From the NCBI GenBank assembly GCA_947447265.1, contig CANFKC010000005.1, positions 1 through 64,000 of the forward strand: 64,000 nucleotides of DNA. Direction: 5' to 3'. This document shows positions 17,980 to 26,334 of this stretch, in pieces. The stretch's first letter is position 1, and the number at the start of each line of letters is the position of its first letter. Under the pieces are notes generated by a model that did not search any database, was not told the origin of the DNA, and saw only the letters and a program-made list of their open reading frames with translations. Origin of the DNA: Chitinophagaceae bacterium (GTDB lineage Bacteria > Bacteroidota > Bacteroidia > Chitinophagales > Chitinophagaceae). A program made the translations under genes and the position numbers.

Positions 17980-18864
17980 ATGCCGGTGACAACAACTCCA
18001 ACTCGCCCCGATTTCTATACTTCAAACGGACTGAAGATACCCTTCACACCTCAGTATTTCGAGGAATTGAAACCTGCCGACCTTTCGAACAAAGAAGATC
18101 TGGTGGCCCGCTACAAAAAAGATGGTTATGTATTCCTGAAATCGTTCCTTAACAGGGAAAGTGTTTTTGACCTGCGGGAACAATACATGCGGCAGTTCGA
18201 TAACAAGATATTCAAAGAGGGCTCTTCGCCTCGGGAAGGCATATTTTCCGGCCAGCTGCAATACAAGCCATCGGAACATGGCCTGCCACATCACCCTGCG
18301 GCGCAGTTTGTAAAAAACAGCAAATTCATTGCCTTTACGCACAACCCCAGGCTGACAGCTATTGCAGAGCTATTAATGGAGGGGGCCGATGTTGTGCAAT
18401 TGAAACGCAAACCGCTAAGGCACTTTTATAAAGGCACGAATGTATCATCGCGCGCGCACTCTGACTATACTTATCTTAATGATGGCACCGACAATGTACT
18501 CACCCTCTGGATACCTTTGGGTGACATTCCGATGGAAACCGGTGGGCTTTTGTATCTGAAGGGTTCCAATAACCTGGATCTTACCATGTTACGGGAAACA
18601 GTGAATGAAAATGGTGAACAGCCTGCTGATAGCCGTCCCATATCCGGCGACCTCAAAGAGATATCAGACGTTACCGGGCTGCCATGGTTGTATACCGACT
18701 TTGAGGCCGGAGATATTATGTTGCACGACCCTTTCATAGTGCATGCCAGCCTCGACTGCAATACCGATGCCATGCGGCTTTCAACGGACGTACGTTTTGC
18801 TGATATCAATGGCCGCATTGACGCCCGATGGCTCGATGACTGGCGGGGTGATGACGGGTATTGA
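17980..18864 (+). CDS. Phytanoyl-CoA dioxygenase (PhyH) family protein
   Basis: A 294-residue Fe(II)/2-oxoglutarate oxygenase of the PhyH family. The metal triad is visible: His160-x-Asp162 (RAHSDYTYL) and His255 (PFIVHASLDC), with Arg266 (AMRLSTDVRF) placed to bind 2-oxoglutarate. The N-terminal RYKKDGYVFLKSFL matches the family's opening helix/strand. It is cytosolic and stands alone. Substrate unknown; PhyH enzymes hydroxylate lipids, amino acids or natural products. Confidence 0.88.
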   Translation: MPVTTTPTRPDFYTSNGLKIPFTPQYFEELKPADLSNKEDLVARYKKDGYVFLKSFLNRESVFDLREQYMRQFDNKIFKEGSSPREGIFSGQLQYKPSEHGLPHHPAAQFVKNSKFIAFTHNPRLTAIAELLMEGADVVQLKRKPLRHFYKGTNVSSRAHSDYTYLNDGTDNVLTLWIPLGDIPMETGGLLYLKGSNNLDLTMLRETVNENGEQPADSRPISGDLKEISDVTGLPWLYTDFEAGDIMLHDPFIVHASLDCNTDAMRLSTDVRFADINGRIDARWLDDWRGDDGY

Positions 18865-18883
18865 CGAAATTGAGACAAATCAG

Positions 18884-19906
18884 AATAACGCATTGTTTTA
18901 TCGTTTATCCGGCACCCCTTTCTTCACTCCCCTCGGAATTGTAATTTCCTGCGAACCTAATGTAAAATTGTAGTATTGGTTCCTGGCCATATCAGCGACC
19001 ACGCCAAAATTATGCGCATTATGAATGTGCCAATCTACATTAATCTTGCCACTACTATATACTCTATTTACCAGTGCTGTACTCCGTGCCAAAACGTTAT
19101 CAACATAAATAATATAGGCTGGGTAAAGTTGACCGCCTATTGAAATATATCTGTTGGTTTTTTCGATGACAGAATCGTGGTAACCCATAGATTTATAAAT
19201 GACCGAAAACATCATCATGTTTTCTATTTCTTCTTTGCTTTTATCTTGTATAATACTCTTGCGCAATTCGCATACAGGGCCTATAATAATTGCCTGTACC
19301 GTATCTTTCGGTAAGCGGCTGGCTATTTCTTTTGCCAGGTAATCATCTAAGGAATCAAAAACCCGGTAAATGATACGGTCATCACCTTTATTGTTTTTTT
19401 CCGGTTGTTGGGCATGGGAAATAAAGGGCAAAAGAATTGCCATGCATATAAATAGTATATTTCTCACTTCGGCTTTTTATTTTTATAATAGTATTTAACT
19501 CCAAAACCGGTTATCATCTTATAAGGCCTTTTCTTGCCTGTTTTCCTGTTATGCTCATATGCTGGTATCCATTTGGGCATTGCTTTAACTATACTTTCAA
19601 TATCGACACACCGATAGATGCCATTATCCCAAATAAGATGAACATCATCTATAGATCCATCCGTATCAATTTTAAAATTAGTATACACACTAAAAAAGGT
19701 ATCGTTAAATAAATTAAGCGAATCTGGTAATAAAATATTGGTATCCCTATGATTACGAATAAATTCGTCCATTGCAACCTTACCGCCAGGAAAAGAAGGC
19801 TCATAAAAAACGCTATTGGGGTATAGGTTTTTAGCAAATTTACGATGCAAGCAACTCTGCAACATTGCAGGAAGAATTAAAAAGACACAGGTATACCCAA
19901 AAATAT
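18884..19906. repeat. Tandem duplication, unit 1 (1023-bp period)
   Basis: The string AATAACGCATTGTTTTATCG occurs at 18884 and again at 19907, so the unit repeats with a 1023-bp period (1020 bp past a 3-bp indel). Each unit holds one exported-protein gene and one TonB_C-like lipoprotein gene. At 18884-18893 the first codons of a lipoprotein gene (ATG CGT TAT T on the minus strand) remain as a truncated scar of a third copy, marking the recombination junction. Confidence 0.85.
18898..19467 (-). CDS. Exported protein A (copy 1), candidate immunity or accessory factor
   Basis: A 189-residue protein with a Sec signal (MRNILFICMAILLPFISHAQ, cleavage after SHA). A GTG start overlaps the preceding lipoprotein stop (GTGA), implying translational coupling. 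Mature residues include DDRIIYRVFDSLDDYLAKEI and DWHIHNAHNFGVVADMARNQ; no known fold. It is nearly identical to the copy at 19921 in residues 1-62 and in the 50-residue C-terminus, but differs strongly at about 63-80 and 118-140. Fifth and last gene of the minus-strand operon headed by the clan CD-like protein. A role as neutraliser of that protein is an inference from context only. Confidence 0.75.
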   Translation of the reverse strand: MRNILFICMAILLPFISHAQQPEKNNKGDDRIIYRVFDSLDDYLAKEIASRLPKDTVQAIIIGPVCELRKSIIQDKSKEEIENMMMFSVIYKSMGYHDSVIEKTNRYISIGGQLYPAYIIYVDNVLARSTALVNRVYSSGKINVDWHIHNAHNFGVVADMARNQYYNFTLGSQEITIPRGVKKGVPDKR

Positions 19907-19916
19907 AATAACGCAT
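19464..19916 (-). CDS. TonB_C-like lipoprotein B (copy 1)
   Basis: Start 19916 (MRYYIFGYTCVFLILPAMLQSC) gives 150 residues with a lipobox (LQSC). The mature part contains a TonB C-terminal-like fold: FKIDTDGSIDDVHLI, a SIVKAMPKWIPAYEHNRKTGK segment (the V--MPKW-PA hallmark) and a final GFGVKYYYK strand. Residues flanking the middle match the copy at 20484 at nucleotide level, while the N-terminus and residues 58-97 do not. It lacks the proline-rich linker and membrane anchor of a true TonB, so it is probably a periplasmic binding module. Confidence 0.75.
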   Translation of the reverse strand: MRYYIFGYTCVFLILPAMLQSCLHRKFAKNLYPNSVFYEPSFPGGKVAMDEFIRNHRDTNILLPDSLNLFNDTFFSVYTNFKIDTDGSIDDVHLIWDNGIYRCVDIESIVKAMPKWIPAYEHNRKTGKKRPYKMITGFGVKYYYKNKKPK

Positions 19917-19920
19917 TGTT

Positions 19921-20487
19921 TTATCGTTTATCAGGCACACCTTTCTTCACTCCCCTTGGGATTTTCATTTCCTGCGAACCTAATGTAAAATTGTAGTATT
20001 GATTCCTGGCCATATCAGCGACCACGCCAAAATTATGCGCATTATGAATGTGCCAATCCATATCAATTTTACCACCACTATATATCCTGTTTGCCAGTTT
20101 CTTCCCAACCCCAAGAATATCATCAACATAAAAAATATATACTGGATAAAGTTGGTCGCCTATTGAAATATATCTGTTGGTTTTTTCAATGACAGAATCG
20201 TGGTAACCCATGGATTTATAAATTATCGAAAACAAGATTATATTTTCAATCCGCTCGTTCGGCTTACCTATAATATCTCGCTCTAATTCGCATACAGGGT
20301 CTATAATAATTGCCTGTACCGTATCTTTCGGTAAGCGGCTGGCTATTTCTTTTGCCAGGTAATCATCTAAGGAATCAAAAACCCGGTAAATAATACGATC
20401 ATCACCTTTATTGTTCTTTTCCGGTTGTTGGGCATGGGAAATAAAGGGCAAAAGAATTGCCATGCATATAAATAGTCTATTTCTCAC
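19921..20487 (-). CDS. Exported protein A (copy 2)
   Basis: A 188-residue paralogue of the protein at 18898, with the same signal peptide and GTGA overlap with its upstream lipoprotein partner. The N-terminal 60 residues differ by one or two substitutions and the C-terminal HNAHNFGVVADMARNQYYNF block is unchanged. Segments PVCELERDIIGKPNERIEN and YVDDILGVGKKLANRIYSGG replace quite different sequence in copy 1. This patchwork suggests gene conversion with selection on variable surfaces. Function unknown. Confidence 0.75.
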   Translation of the reverse strand: MRNRLFICMAILLPFISHAQQPEKNNKGDDRIIYRVFDSLDDYLAKEIASRLPKDTVQAIIIDPVCELERDIIGKPNERIENIILFSIIYKSMGYHDSVIEKTNRYISIGDQLYPVYIFYVDDILGVGKKLANRIYSGGKIDMDWHIHNAHNFGVVADMARNQYYNFTLGSQEMKIPRGVKKGVPDKR

Positions 20488-20945
20488 TTCGGCTTTTTAT
20501 TTTTATAATAGTATTTAACTCCAAAACCGGTTATCATCTTATAAGGCCTTTTCTTGCCTGTTTTCCTGTTATGCTCATATGCTGGTATCCATTTGGGCAT
20601 TGCTTTGACTATATTGTCGATTTCTAAATGAAAGTAAGCATATACTCCACTATCATAAATCCGATGTGAATTAACGATTGACCCATCCGTGTCAATATTG
20701 AATGTAGTGTACATTCGGAAAAAACTATCATCAAAGAAATTTAGAGAATCTGGTAATAAAATATTGGTATCCCTATGATTACGAATAAATTCGTCCATTG
20801 CAACCTTACCGCCAGGAAAAGAAGGCTCATAAAAAACGCTATTGGGGTATAGGTTTTTAGCGCGCTTTCGATGAAAACAACTGTTGAAAGCAAACCCAGC
20901 GACAAGCGCAAATACAAATATTAAATACCATTTACTATAATGCAT
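20484..20945 (-). CDS. TonB_C-like lipoprotein B (copy 2)
   Basis: A 153-residue lipoprotein (MHYSKWYLIFVFALVAGFAFNSC, lipobox FNSC) with the same TonB_C-like domain as copy 1 (FNIDTDGSIVNSHRI, NIVKAMPKWIPAYE). Its ATG lies 6 nt after the stop of the clan CD-like gene and its stop overlaps the following GTG start, so it is the second gene of a compact five-gene operon. The region FPGGKVAMDEFIRNHRDTNIL is identical between copies. Likely acts in the periplasm. Confidence 0.75.
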   Translation of the reverse strand: MHYSKWYLIFVFALVAGFAFNSCFHRKRAKNLYPNSVFYEPSFPGGKVAMDEFIRNHRDTNILLPDSLNFFDDSFFRMYTTFNIDTDGSIVNSHRIYDSGVYAYFHLEIDNIVKAMPKWIPAYEHNRKTGKKRPYKMITGFGVKYYYKNKKPK

Positions 20946-20951
20946 ATTCCA

Positions 20952-22241
20952 CTATTTTCCTACTTCTTTAATAGTTCCATACCATCCATTGATATATAAA
21001 TTTCCATCGTGAATTCCGTCTAAGCCAAGGTTAGATCCTTCTGGATTACTGGTAGAGAACTTCACATATCCAAATGGCTTTTTGTTAACAATAGTTTCCT
21101 TTCTACCGCTAACAAAACTTATCACTATTGGCACATCCCACCTTATTACATTTCGACCGTTATAAAAATCATGATAATACAATCTCCCCTCTTTGCTGAA
21201 TGCGCCATCATCGTAAGCCTGGCTCAAGTATAGATTTATTGCATCATTTTCATAGTACATTGCCTTTCCAAGTTCTCTTCCGTTATCACCAACTGCTGCT
21301 CTACAGGCGAGAAAAACTGCAATACCCTTATCATTGACTTTTTTAAGTATATTTTTTAAACCGGCAACGTCTCTTGCCATTGTGTCAGTACTCGGATTAT
21401 AGAACTGTCTTACATCCATGTATGCCGTTCCGAGATTTGTTAAAAATCGATTTTCCGTTACTGGGTCTACCATATGTATCTGCTTCTTTGTATCTCTTAC
21501 AATAATGCAACCAGCCGATCCGTGCGCATCAAAAACTATTTTATTTACCCCTCTTAAGTTATTATTATTAAACCATTTATTTAATGCAGCACTTGCATCC
21601 TCCATGCTTTTTTGCACAATATAATGTGTATGGCCAATTGTTGATCCGTCCCATGGTTTTTCTATTAACCACCGAGCTTCTCCAGTAGGAATGCATATCA
21701 TAACAATTTCCACATCCTTTGGAGGTACATCTTCTCTGATTTTTTCAACCTTTTGTTGTTCAGTCATACTATTAAATACGTCGCCCGAAAGCACCTTGGA
21801 AGTATCGAGTATTTTATGTTTATCTCCCAATACTTTACTGGTATCCAATATCGGGTTAAAATTCACCCTTCGTGGGTCTCTATTATCAAGATTACCTAAA
21901 AATTCTCCCGTTCCCTGCCTTGGGAAACCATAACCATAATCAGGCACATTGAAACTACCGGGCGTTGTATTATTGCCTGCATTTGGCAAATTGCCTTTAC
22001 CAATTGTTCGGAAATCTGGTACATAATTCCTACCTGCACTATCCCCAAGGTTGAGGTTGGAAAAACCCAATACTTTTGAAGTATCTAAGACCTTGCTTTT
22101 GTCTGTTACAGAGCTATTGGAGCGAGCATCGCTCTCCTTCTCATCTCCGTCATCACTGTAGGCGCTTTTCGCCCAATCAAGGCGTTTTTGTCTTTTATCA
22201 TCAGGCGTTAGGCCGCTGTCGTTATTATCCCAATTTGCCAT
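20952..22241 (-). CDS. Candidate clan CD (caspase-like) cysteine peptidase/effector with DTSKVL repeats
   Basis: A 429-residue protein with no signal peptide or membrane helix. Residues 1-160 are polar, low-complexity and carry a repeated phrase (KVLDTSKVLG at 50-59, ILDTSKVLGD at 131-140, ILDTSKVLSG at 144-153). The C-terminal part has alternating strands and helices with IVFDAHGSAG (His240-Gly241) and IAVFLACRAA (Ala312-Cys313). A hydrophobic strand ending in His-Gly followed by one ending in Ala-Cys is the signature of clan CD peptidases (caspases, gingipains, CHAT, DUF4347). I could not name a specific family, and the dyad spacing of 73 residues is long. First gene of an operon whose four other genes encode duplicated envelope proteins. 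Confidence 0.7.
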   Translation of the reverse strand: MANWDNNDSGLTPDDKRQKRLDWAKSAYSDDGDEKESDARSNSSVTDKSKVLDTSKVLGFSNLNLGDSAGRNYVPDFRTIGKGNLPNAGNNTTPGSFNVPDYGYGFPRQGTGEFLGNLDNRDPRRVNFNPILDTSKVLGDKHKILDTSKVLSGDVFNSMTEQQKVEKIREDVPPKDVEIVMICIPTGEARWLIEKPWDGSTIGHTHYIVQKSMEDASAALNKWFNNNNLRGVNKIVFDAHGSAGCIIVRDTKKQIHMVDPVTENRFLTNLGTAYMDVRQFYNPSTDTMARDVAGLKNILKKVNDKGIAVFLACRAAVGDNGRELGKAMYYENDAINLYLSQAYDDGAFSKEGRLYYHDFYNGRNVIRWDVPIVISFVSGRKETIVNKKPFGYVKFSTSNPEGSNLGLDGIHDGNLYINGWYGTIKEVGK

Positions 22242-22400
22242 GTAGTATATTTTTCAGTTCTTAATTAATTTTTCAATAAATAAAGATAATAAAAAAACTG
22301 AACAAAAAAACGACACTGTATCTACAAAATTACTCCCCCAAATAACGGTAGCGCCAAACCAACAATAACTACTAATTTGCGGCCTGACAACAGATTGATC

Positions 22401-22841
22401 ATGAAGAAAATAATGTTTGTTTTATCGCTGATGCTGGTAACGGCAACCCTTTCGTTTGCACAAGAAGCGAAGGCCGATGATATGCTGGCTACCATAAATA
22501 AAGAAGGTAAAATAGCACTCTACATTAATTTTGAAACGTCGAAATCGGAGATCAACCCGGAATCGCAGGGCATTACAGAGCAGGTAGCCAAAATGATGGA
22601 ATTAGACCAGACACTGAAAATAAACGTGGAAGGCCATACCGATAATGCCGGCAACCCTAAAACCAACCAAAAACTTTCTGAAAGCCGCGCCAGTGCGGTT
22701 ATGCAAGGCATTATTGCGAAAGGCATTAATAAAAACAGGCTATCTGCAAAAGGTTGGGGCGCAGCCAAACCACTTGCCGACAACAATACCGAAGATGCCA
22801 AGGCGCGCAACCGCAGGGTAGAAATAGTAAAAATGAAATAA
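22401..22841 (+). CDS. OmpA-family peptidoglycan-binding protein
   Basis: Start 22401 (MKKIMFVLSLMLVTATLSFAQ) gives 146 residues: a signal peptide and one OmpA C-terminal domain. Visible motifs are LYINFETSKSEINPES (opening strand and helix), INVEGHTDNAG and NQKLSESRASAVMQGI (NxxLSxxRAxxV), and AKNRRVEI-type ending, which bind diaminopimelate in peptidoglycan. There is no beta-barrel, so it is a stand-alone periplasmic anchor protein. Confidence 0.9.
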   Translation: MKKIMFVLSLMLVTATLSFAQEAKADDMLATINKEGKIALYINFETSKSEINPESQGITEQVAKMMELDQTLKINVEGHTDNAGNPKTNQKLSESRASAVMQGIIAKGINKNRLSAKGWGAAKPLADNNTEDAKARNRRVEIVKMK

Positions 22842-23050
22842 GAACCATTGCAATGCATTTGCATTACTTTTAGGAACATTGACAAAATAAAGTCTACTAT
22901 ATGGCGCAGTTATTTTTCTTTTATGCGAAGCGTAAAATCAGCGAATAGCAAGCTATTTAAGGACTTTTGCAATGAAGCAGAAATGAAAAAGAACAAGTCA
23001 GATGGTAGGGTTTATTTTGTCAACGTTCCTTAAGTCGTAAATTACCGCTT

Positions 23051-23629
23051 ATGCTGGCTCAATTCATCGATTATATAACGGGTATTTATACAATAAGCGA
23101 TGAGCTGAAAGAGCGCCTTGCCAATGACATTGAAATTGTAGAATTGCCCAAACGCGCCTGCCTGCTTAAGGAAGGTCAGCGCAGCGATCACGTGGCATTT
23201 GTTTTTCAGGGCTTGCTGCGGGCGTACTACATAAAAAATGAAGAAGAAATATGCTCGCGTTTCATGCACGAGAACCACATCTGCCTTTCGGTTATCAGTT
23301 TCTATACACGCAAGCCCGGCTACGAATTTATTGAAACGCTGGAGCCCACTGTAATTGCGCGCCTGCACCACGATAAACTACAAAAAATATACCGCGACCA
23401 TGTGGAATTTAACTACATAGGCCGCATCTGGACGGAACATTATTGCAGCATGACCGAGCAGCGCCTGTTATTATTGCGTGGCCAGAGTGCCGAAGATAAA
23501 TACCAGTTTTTTGTAGATCAATTTCCGGCATTGGTTAACAGACTACCACTAAAGTACATTGCTTCTTACCTCGGCATGAACATTGAAACCATAAGCAGGA
23601 TCAGGAAGAAGATAAGTATGAGGCATTAG
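23051..23629 (+). CDS. Crp/Fnr-family transcriptional regulator
   Basis: A 192-residue regulator with an N-terminal cyclic-nucleotide-binding-like beta-roll (KRACLLKEGQRSDHVAFVFQGLLRAYY) and a C-terminal winged helix whose recognition helix is YIASYLGMNIETISRIRKKI. The cAMP-contact residues of E. coli Crp are not evident and there is no Cys cluster like Fnr, as is usual in the large Bacteroidota Crp subfamily. Targets unknown. Confidence 0.9.
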   Translation: MLAQFIDYITGIYTISDELKERLANDIEIVELPKRACLLKEGQRSDHVAFVFQGLLRAYYIKNEEEICSRFMHENHICLSVISFYTRKPGYEFIETLEPTVIARLHHDKLQKIYRDHVEFNYIGRIWTEHYCSMTEQRLLLLRGQSAEDKYQFFVDQFPALVNRLPLKYIASYLGMNIETISRIRKKISMRH

Positions 23630-23773
23630 CTTTAAGTCAAAACGCAAAAGTCAAAACCCATAAGTGTATAATGTGCCAGTTCTATTTGGCCATAGGGCAA
23701 TACCTGATTTTAATGCTATAGGTTACTTCTTCATTAATCTTTCTTACATTTATAGTTCGCTTAAAGTAACTAT

Positions 23774-26164
23774 ATGAGACTTATATGCTTTATCATGGTA
23801 ATGGCGCTATGCCTTACTACTGCTACCTATGCACAGAAACAGGAAAGGTATTCCCGCGCCAAGGTGTACCTGGATAATAAACAGCACACTATCCGCAACC
23901 TTTCTGAACTGGGCGTGGCTGTTGACCATGGCGAGCAAAAAAAGGGAGTCTTTATTATTACTGATTATTCAGCGAGTGAAATAAAAGCTATTAAAAAAGC
24001 TGGCTTTAAGGTCGATGTCATCATTAAAGATGTATCAAAGTACTATCGCGACCAAAACAAGAAAGATAAAAAACACAATAAAACCACTACGAGTACTAAT
24101 TGTAACCCAGGGCCGGCACTCGATGCTCCGGCCCATTTTCATTTGGGCACTTATGCCGGCTATTATACGTACACTGAGTTGCTGAATATACTTGATTCGA
24201 TGCACACACTGTATCCCAGCCTCATCAGCACCAAAGCGGCGATAGATACCTTTCATTCTGTAGAAGGACGGCCTATTTACTGGTTACGTATTTCTAACAA
24301 TCCCTCGGTTGACCAACCTTCTAAACCGCAGATGCTGTACACGGCATTGCACCATGCGCGTGAACCCGGAAGTATTACCAGTACCATCTATTACATCTGG
24401 TACCTGCTGGAAAATTATGCTACGGACCAGCACATCAGGAGCATTATCGATAATTCAGAATTGTACTTTATACCGTGCCTTAACCCTGACGGCTACCTGT
24501 ATAATATCAGCACCAACCCGGGCGGTGGTGGCATGTGGCGCAAAAACCGTAAACATAACTCCGACGGCACTTATGGCATTGACCTGAACAGGAATTACGG
24601 TTATCAGTTTGCTTACGATAATATTGGCTCAAGCCCAACAACTTCGAGCGACGTATACCGCGGCCCATCAGCTTTCTCTGAGCCGGAAACACAGGCTATA
24701 AAGTGGTTCACACAGCACCATCATTTCAAAACTACACTCAACTATCATACTTATGGTAACGATGTTATTTACCCATGGGGTTACATCGGCTCCCTACTCA
24801 CACCTGATTCGCTGCAGTTCCAGGGTATTGCAGGGTATATTACCCAATACACCCCTTACCGCTATGGTACAGGCGACCAAACTGTAGGCTATGTAACCAA
24901 TGGCGATTCTGACGACTGGATGTATGGCGACACTTCATCGAACCCTAAAGTATTTGCCATGACGCCGGAGATCGGCCTTGCTTCTGAAGGGTTTTATGCA
25001 CCGGCATCCAGCATCGTACCCAATGCAAAAAGCAATCTGCGCACCAATATAAACGCGGCCAATTTATTACTGCCGTTTGCAACTATTACGCATACCGATG
25101 AAAAAATAATCACCAGGGCTACTGGCTACCTGCACTATGCCATGCAACGCCTCGGCTATCCGGATACCGCTACTTTTACTGTGACCATGACACCCTTAGA
25201 TAGCTGGCTTACCATCAGTTCTGCACCGCAAACATTCACATCATTAGCCATGTTGCAGGAGGTAGTTGATTCTATGCCCTACACCATCGCTTCCGGCACA
25301 CCAAATGGCCAGTTGATTAGGTATGAACTGAAACTTTACAATGGCTACTATTATTCGTCTGATACTGTGGAGTTTTATTACGGTAAAACCTACAGAAATG
25401 TAGTACCTAATACTAATACCCTTACTGACTGGACCAGCACCGGATGGGCGAATTGCAACAGTAAATTCTACTCTGCACCTGCAAGCATTGGCAGCAGCGC
25501 CACAGGCTGCGCTAATTACCCGGATAATGACGCTATTACTTTGCAGTTAAACAGTGCGGTAGATCTTACGCATGCCACACAGTCATTCTTATATTTCTAT
25601 TGTAATTGGGGCGTTGAATCGTCATACGATTATGTAGTAATACAAGCCGCGCCAACCGGCAGCGGGGCATGGCAACCGCTGTGCGGCCGCTACACCAAAC
25701 CCGGCACAACCAATCAGTTATTTAATGAGCCAATTTATGACGGACAGCACCCGGATTGGGTGCAGGAAGAAATGGACCTGCATGATTATATAGGCCAGAA
25801 AATAGACCTGAAGTTTGAACTGGTAAGTGATGGTGCTGTTAATTATTCAGGTTTCTTTATCGATGATATGAATGTAGTTTCGGTAATTGATTCTTCATTT
25901 GTAGCGGTGCCAGGTATAACCACCAATGCTACAACTATTACCGTCTATCCTAACCCGACGCATGACCAGTTGAATGTATCTGTAACAGACTATGCTTTTA
26001 CTCAGCCTTTAAACGCGGTTTTATTTGACTGTACCGGAAAAGAAGTTTACAAAATAATGATTGACAAACAGGTAACAGCCATTGATACGCGTAACCTCTC
26101 TGCCGGAATCTACTACCTGAAAACGGAAGGCTTGCCAGTGCAAAAAGTGGAAGTGCTTCATTAA
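23774..26164 (+). CDS. Secreted M14 zinc carboxypeptidase with T9SS sorting domain
   Basis: A 796-residue secreted metallopeptidase. Order: signal peptide (1-20), a propeptide-like segment (to about 110), the M14 catalytic domain with zinc ligands His194 and Glu197 (HHAREPG) and His325 (NYHTYG), substrate-binding DLNRNYG (270-276), SEPET and catalytic Glu399 (MTPEIG), then a jelly-roll/CUB-like domain (about 540-700) and a type A sorting domain (VYPNPTHDQLNVSV ... LSAGIYYLKTEG). It should remove C-terminal residues from peptides outside the cell. Length and layout match Bacteroidota M14 exoproteins. Confidence 0.93.
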   Translation: MRLICFIMVMALCLTTATYAQKQERYSRAKVYLDNKQHTIRNLSELGVAVDHGEQKKGVFIITDYSASEIKAIKKAGFKVDVIIKDVSKYYRDQNKKDKKHNKTTTSTNCNPGPALDAPAHFHLGTYAGYYTYTELLNILDSMHTLYPSLISTKAAIDTFHSVEGRPIYWLRISNNPSVDQPSKPQMLYTALHHAREPGSITSTIYYIWYLLENYATDQHIRSIIDNSELYFIPCLNPDGYLYNISTNPGGGGMWRKNRKHNSDGTYGIDLNRNYGYQFAYDNIGSSPTTSSDVYRGPSAFSEPETQAIKWFTQHHHFKTTLNYHTYGNDVIYPWGYIGSLLTPDSLQFQGIAGYITQYTPYRYGTGDQTVGYVTNGDSDDWMYGDTSSNPKVFAMTPEIGLASEGFYAPASSIVPNAKSNLRTNINAANLLLPFATITHTDEKIITRATGYLHYAMQRLGYPDTATFTVTMTPLDSWLTISSAPQTFTSLAMLQEVVDSMPYTIASGTPNGQLIRYELKLYNGYYYSSDTVEFYYGKTYRNVVPNTNTLTDWTSTGWANCNSKFYSAPASIGSSATGCANYPDNDAITLQLNSAVDLTHATQSFLYFYCNWGVESSYDYVVIQAAPTGSGAWQPLCGRYTKPGTTNQLFNEPIYDGQHPDWVQEEMDLHDYIGQKIDLKFELVSDGAVNYSGFFIDDMNVVSVIDSSFVAVPGITTNATTITVYPNPTHDQLNVSVTDYAFTQPLNAVLFDCTGKEVYKIMIDKQVTAIDTRNLSAGIYYLKTEGLPVQKVEVLH

Positions 26165-26195
26165 TGGTGAATGGTAAATGGTGAATGGTGAATGC
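26164..26195. repeat. Short tandem repeat (ATGGTGA type)
   Basis: About four degenerate 7-bp units of ATGGTGA/ATGGTAA directly follow the M14 gene's stop codon. A nearby hairpin at 26232-26251 (GGGCTGAA / TTCAGCCC) looks like a dispersed intergenic palindrome. No coding role. Confidence 0.6.
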
Positions 26196-26285
26196 CGCCT
26201 GCGACTGGTTTGTTTTGAGGGTGCATAGCGCGGGCTGAAAATCTTCAGCCCCTACGGTTGGCGCATTTAAAAAGAATACATAAAA

Positions 26286-26311
26286 AAAGTGGGGGCTACT
26301 GCCCCCACTTT
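26286..26311 (-). terminator. Bidirectional terminator between convergent genes
   Basis: A perfect 11-bp stem (26286-26296 with 26301-26311) around TACT, flanked on the low side by a run of seven As that gives a U tract on the minus strand. It lies 24 nt past the stop of the minus-strand gene at 26335 and also serves the M14 gene. Confidence 0.88.
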
Positions 26312-26334
26312 CAATAATATGAATTTCTGAACGC

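Larger units (their letters stand above)
19907..20945. repeat. Tandem duplication, unit 2
   Basis: Second copy of the two-gene unit. Blocks of over 100 bp (for example 20491-20606 against 19471-19586, and 20750-20860 against 19725-19835) appear identical or almost so, separated by windows where the copies share little. The 5' end of the lipoprotein gene (about 20862-20945) has no similarity to its partner. Confidence 0.8.

Noticed and set aside
20952-22241. Assignment of the caspase-like protein to a named secretion system (T6SS, eCIS, T9SS)
   Set aside because: No sorting domain, PAAR, Rhs, VgrG or eCIS component is visible in the window, so the delivery route cannot be stated.
22848-23033. 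61-codon ORF between the OmpA and Crp genes
   Set aside because: Composition is not protein-like, it begins in the OmpA 3' flank and has no recognisable motif; more likely untranslated spacer.
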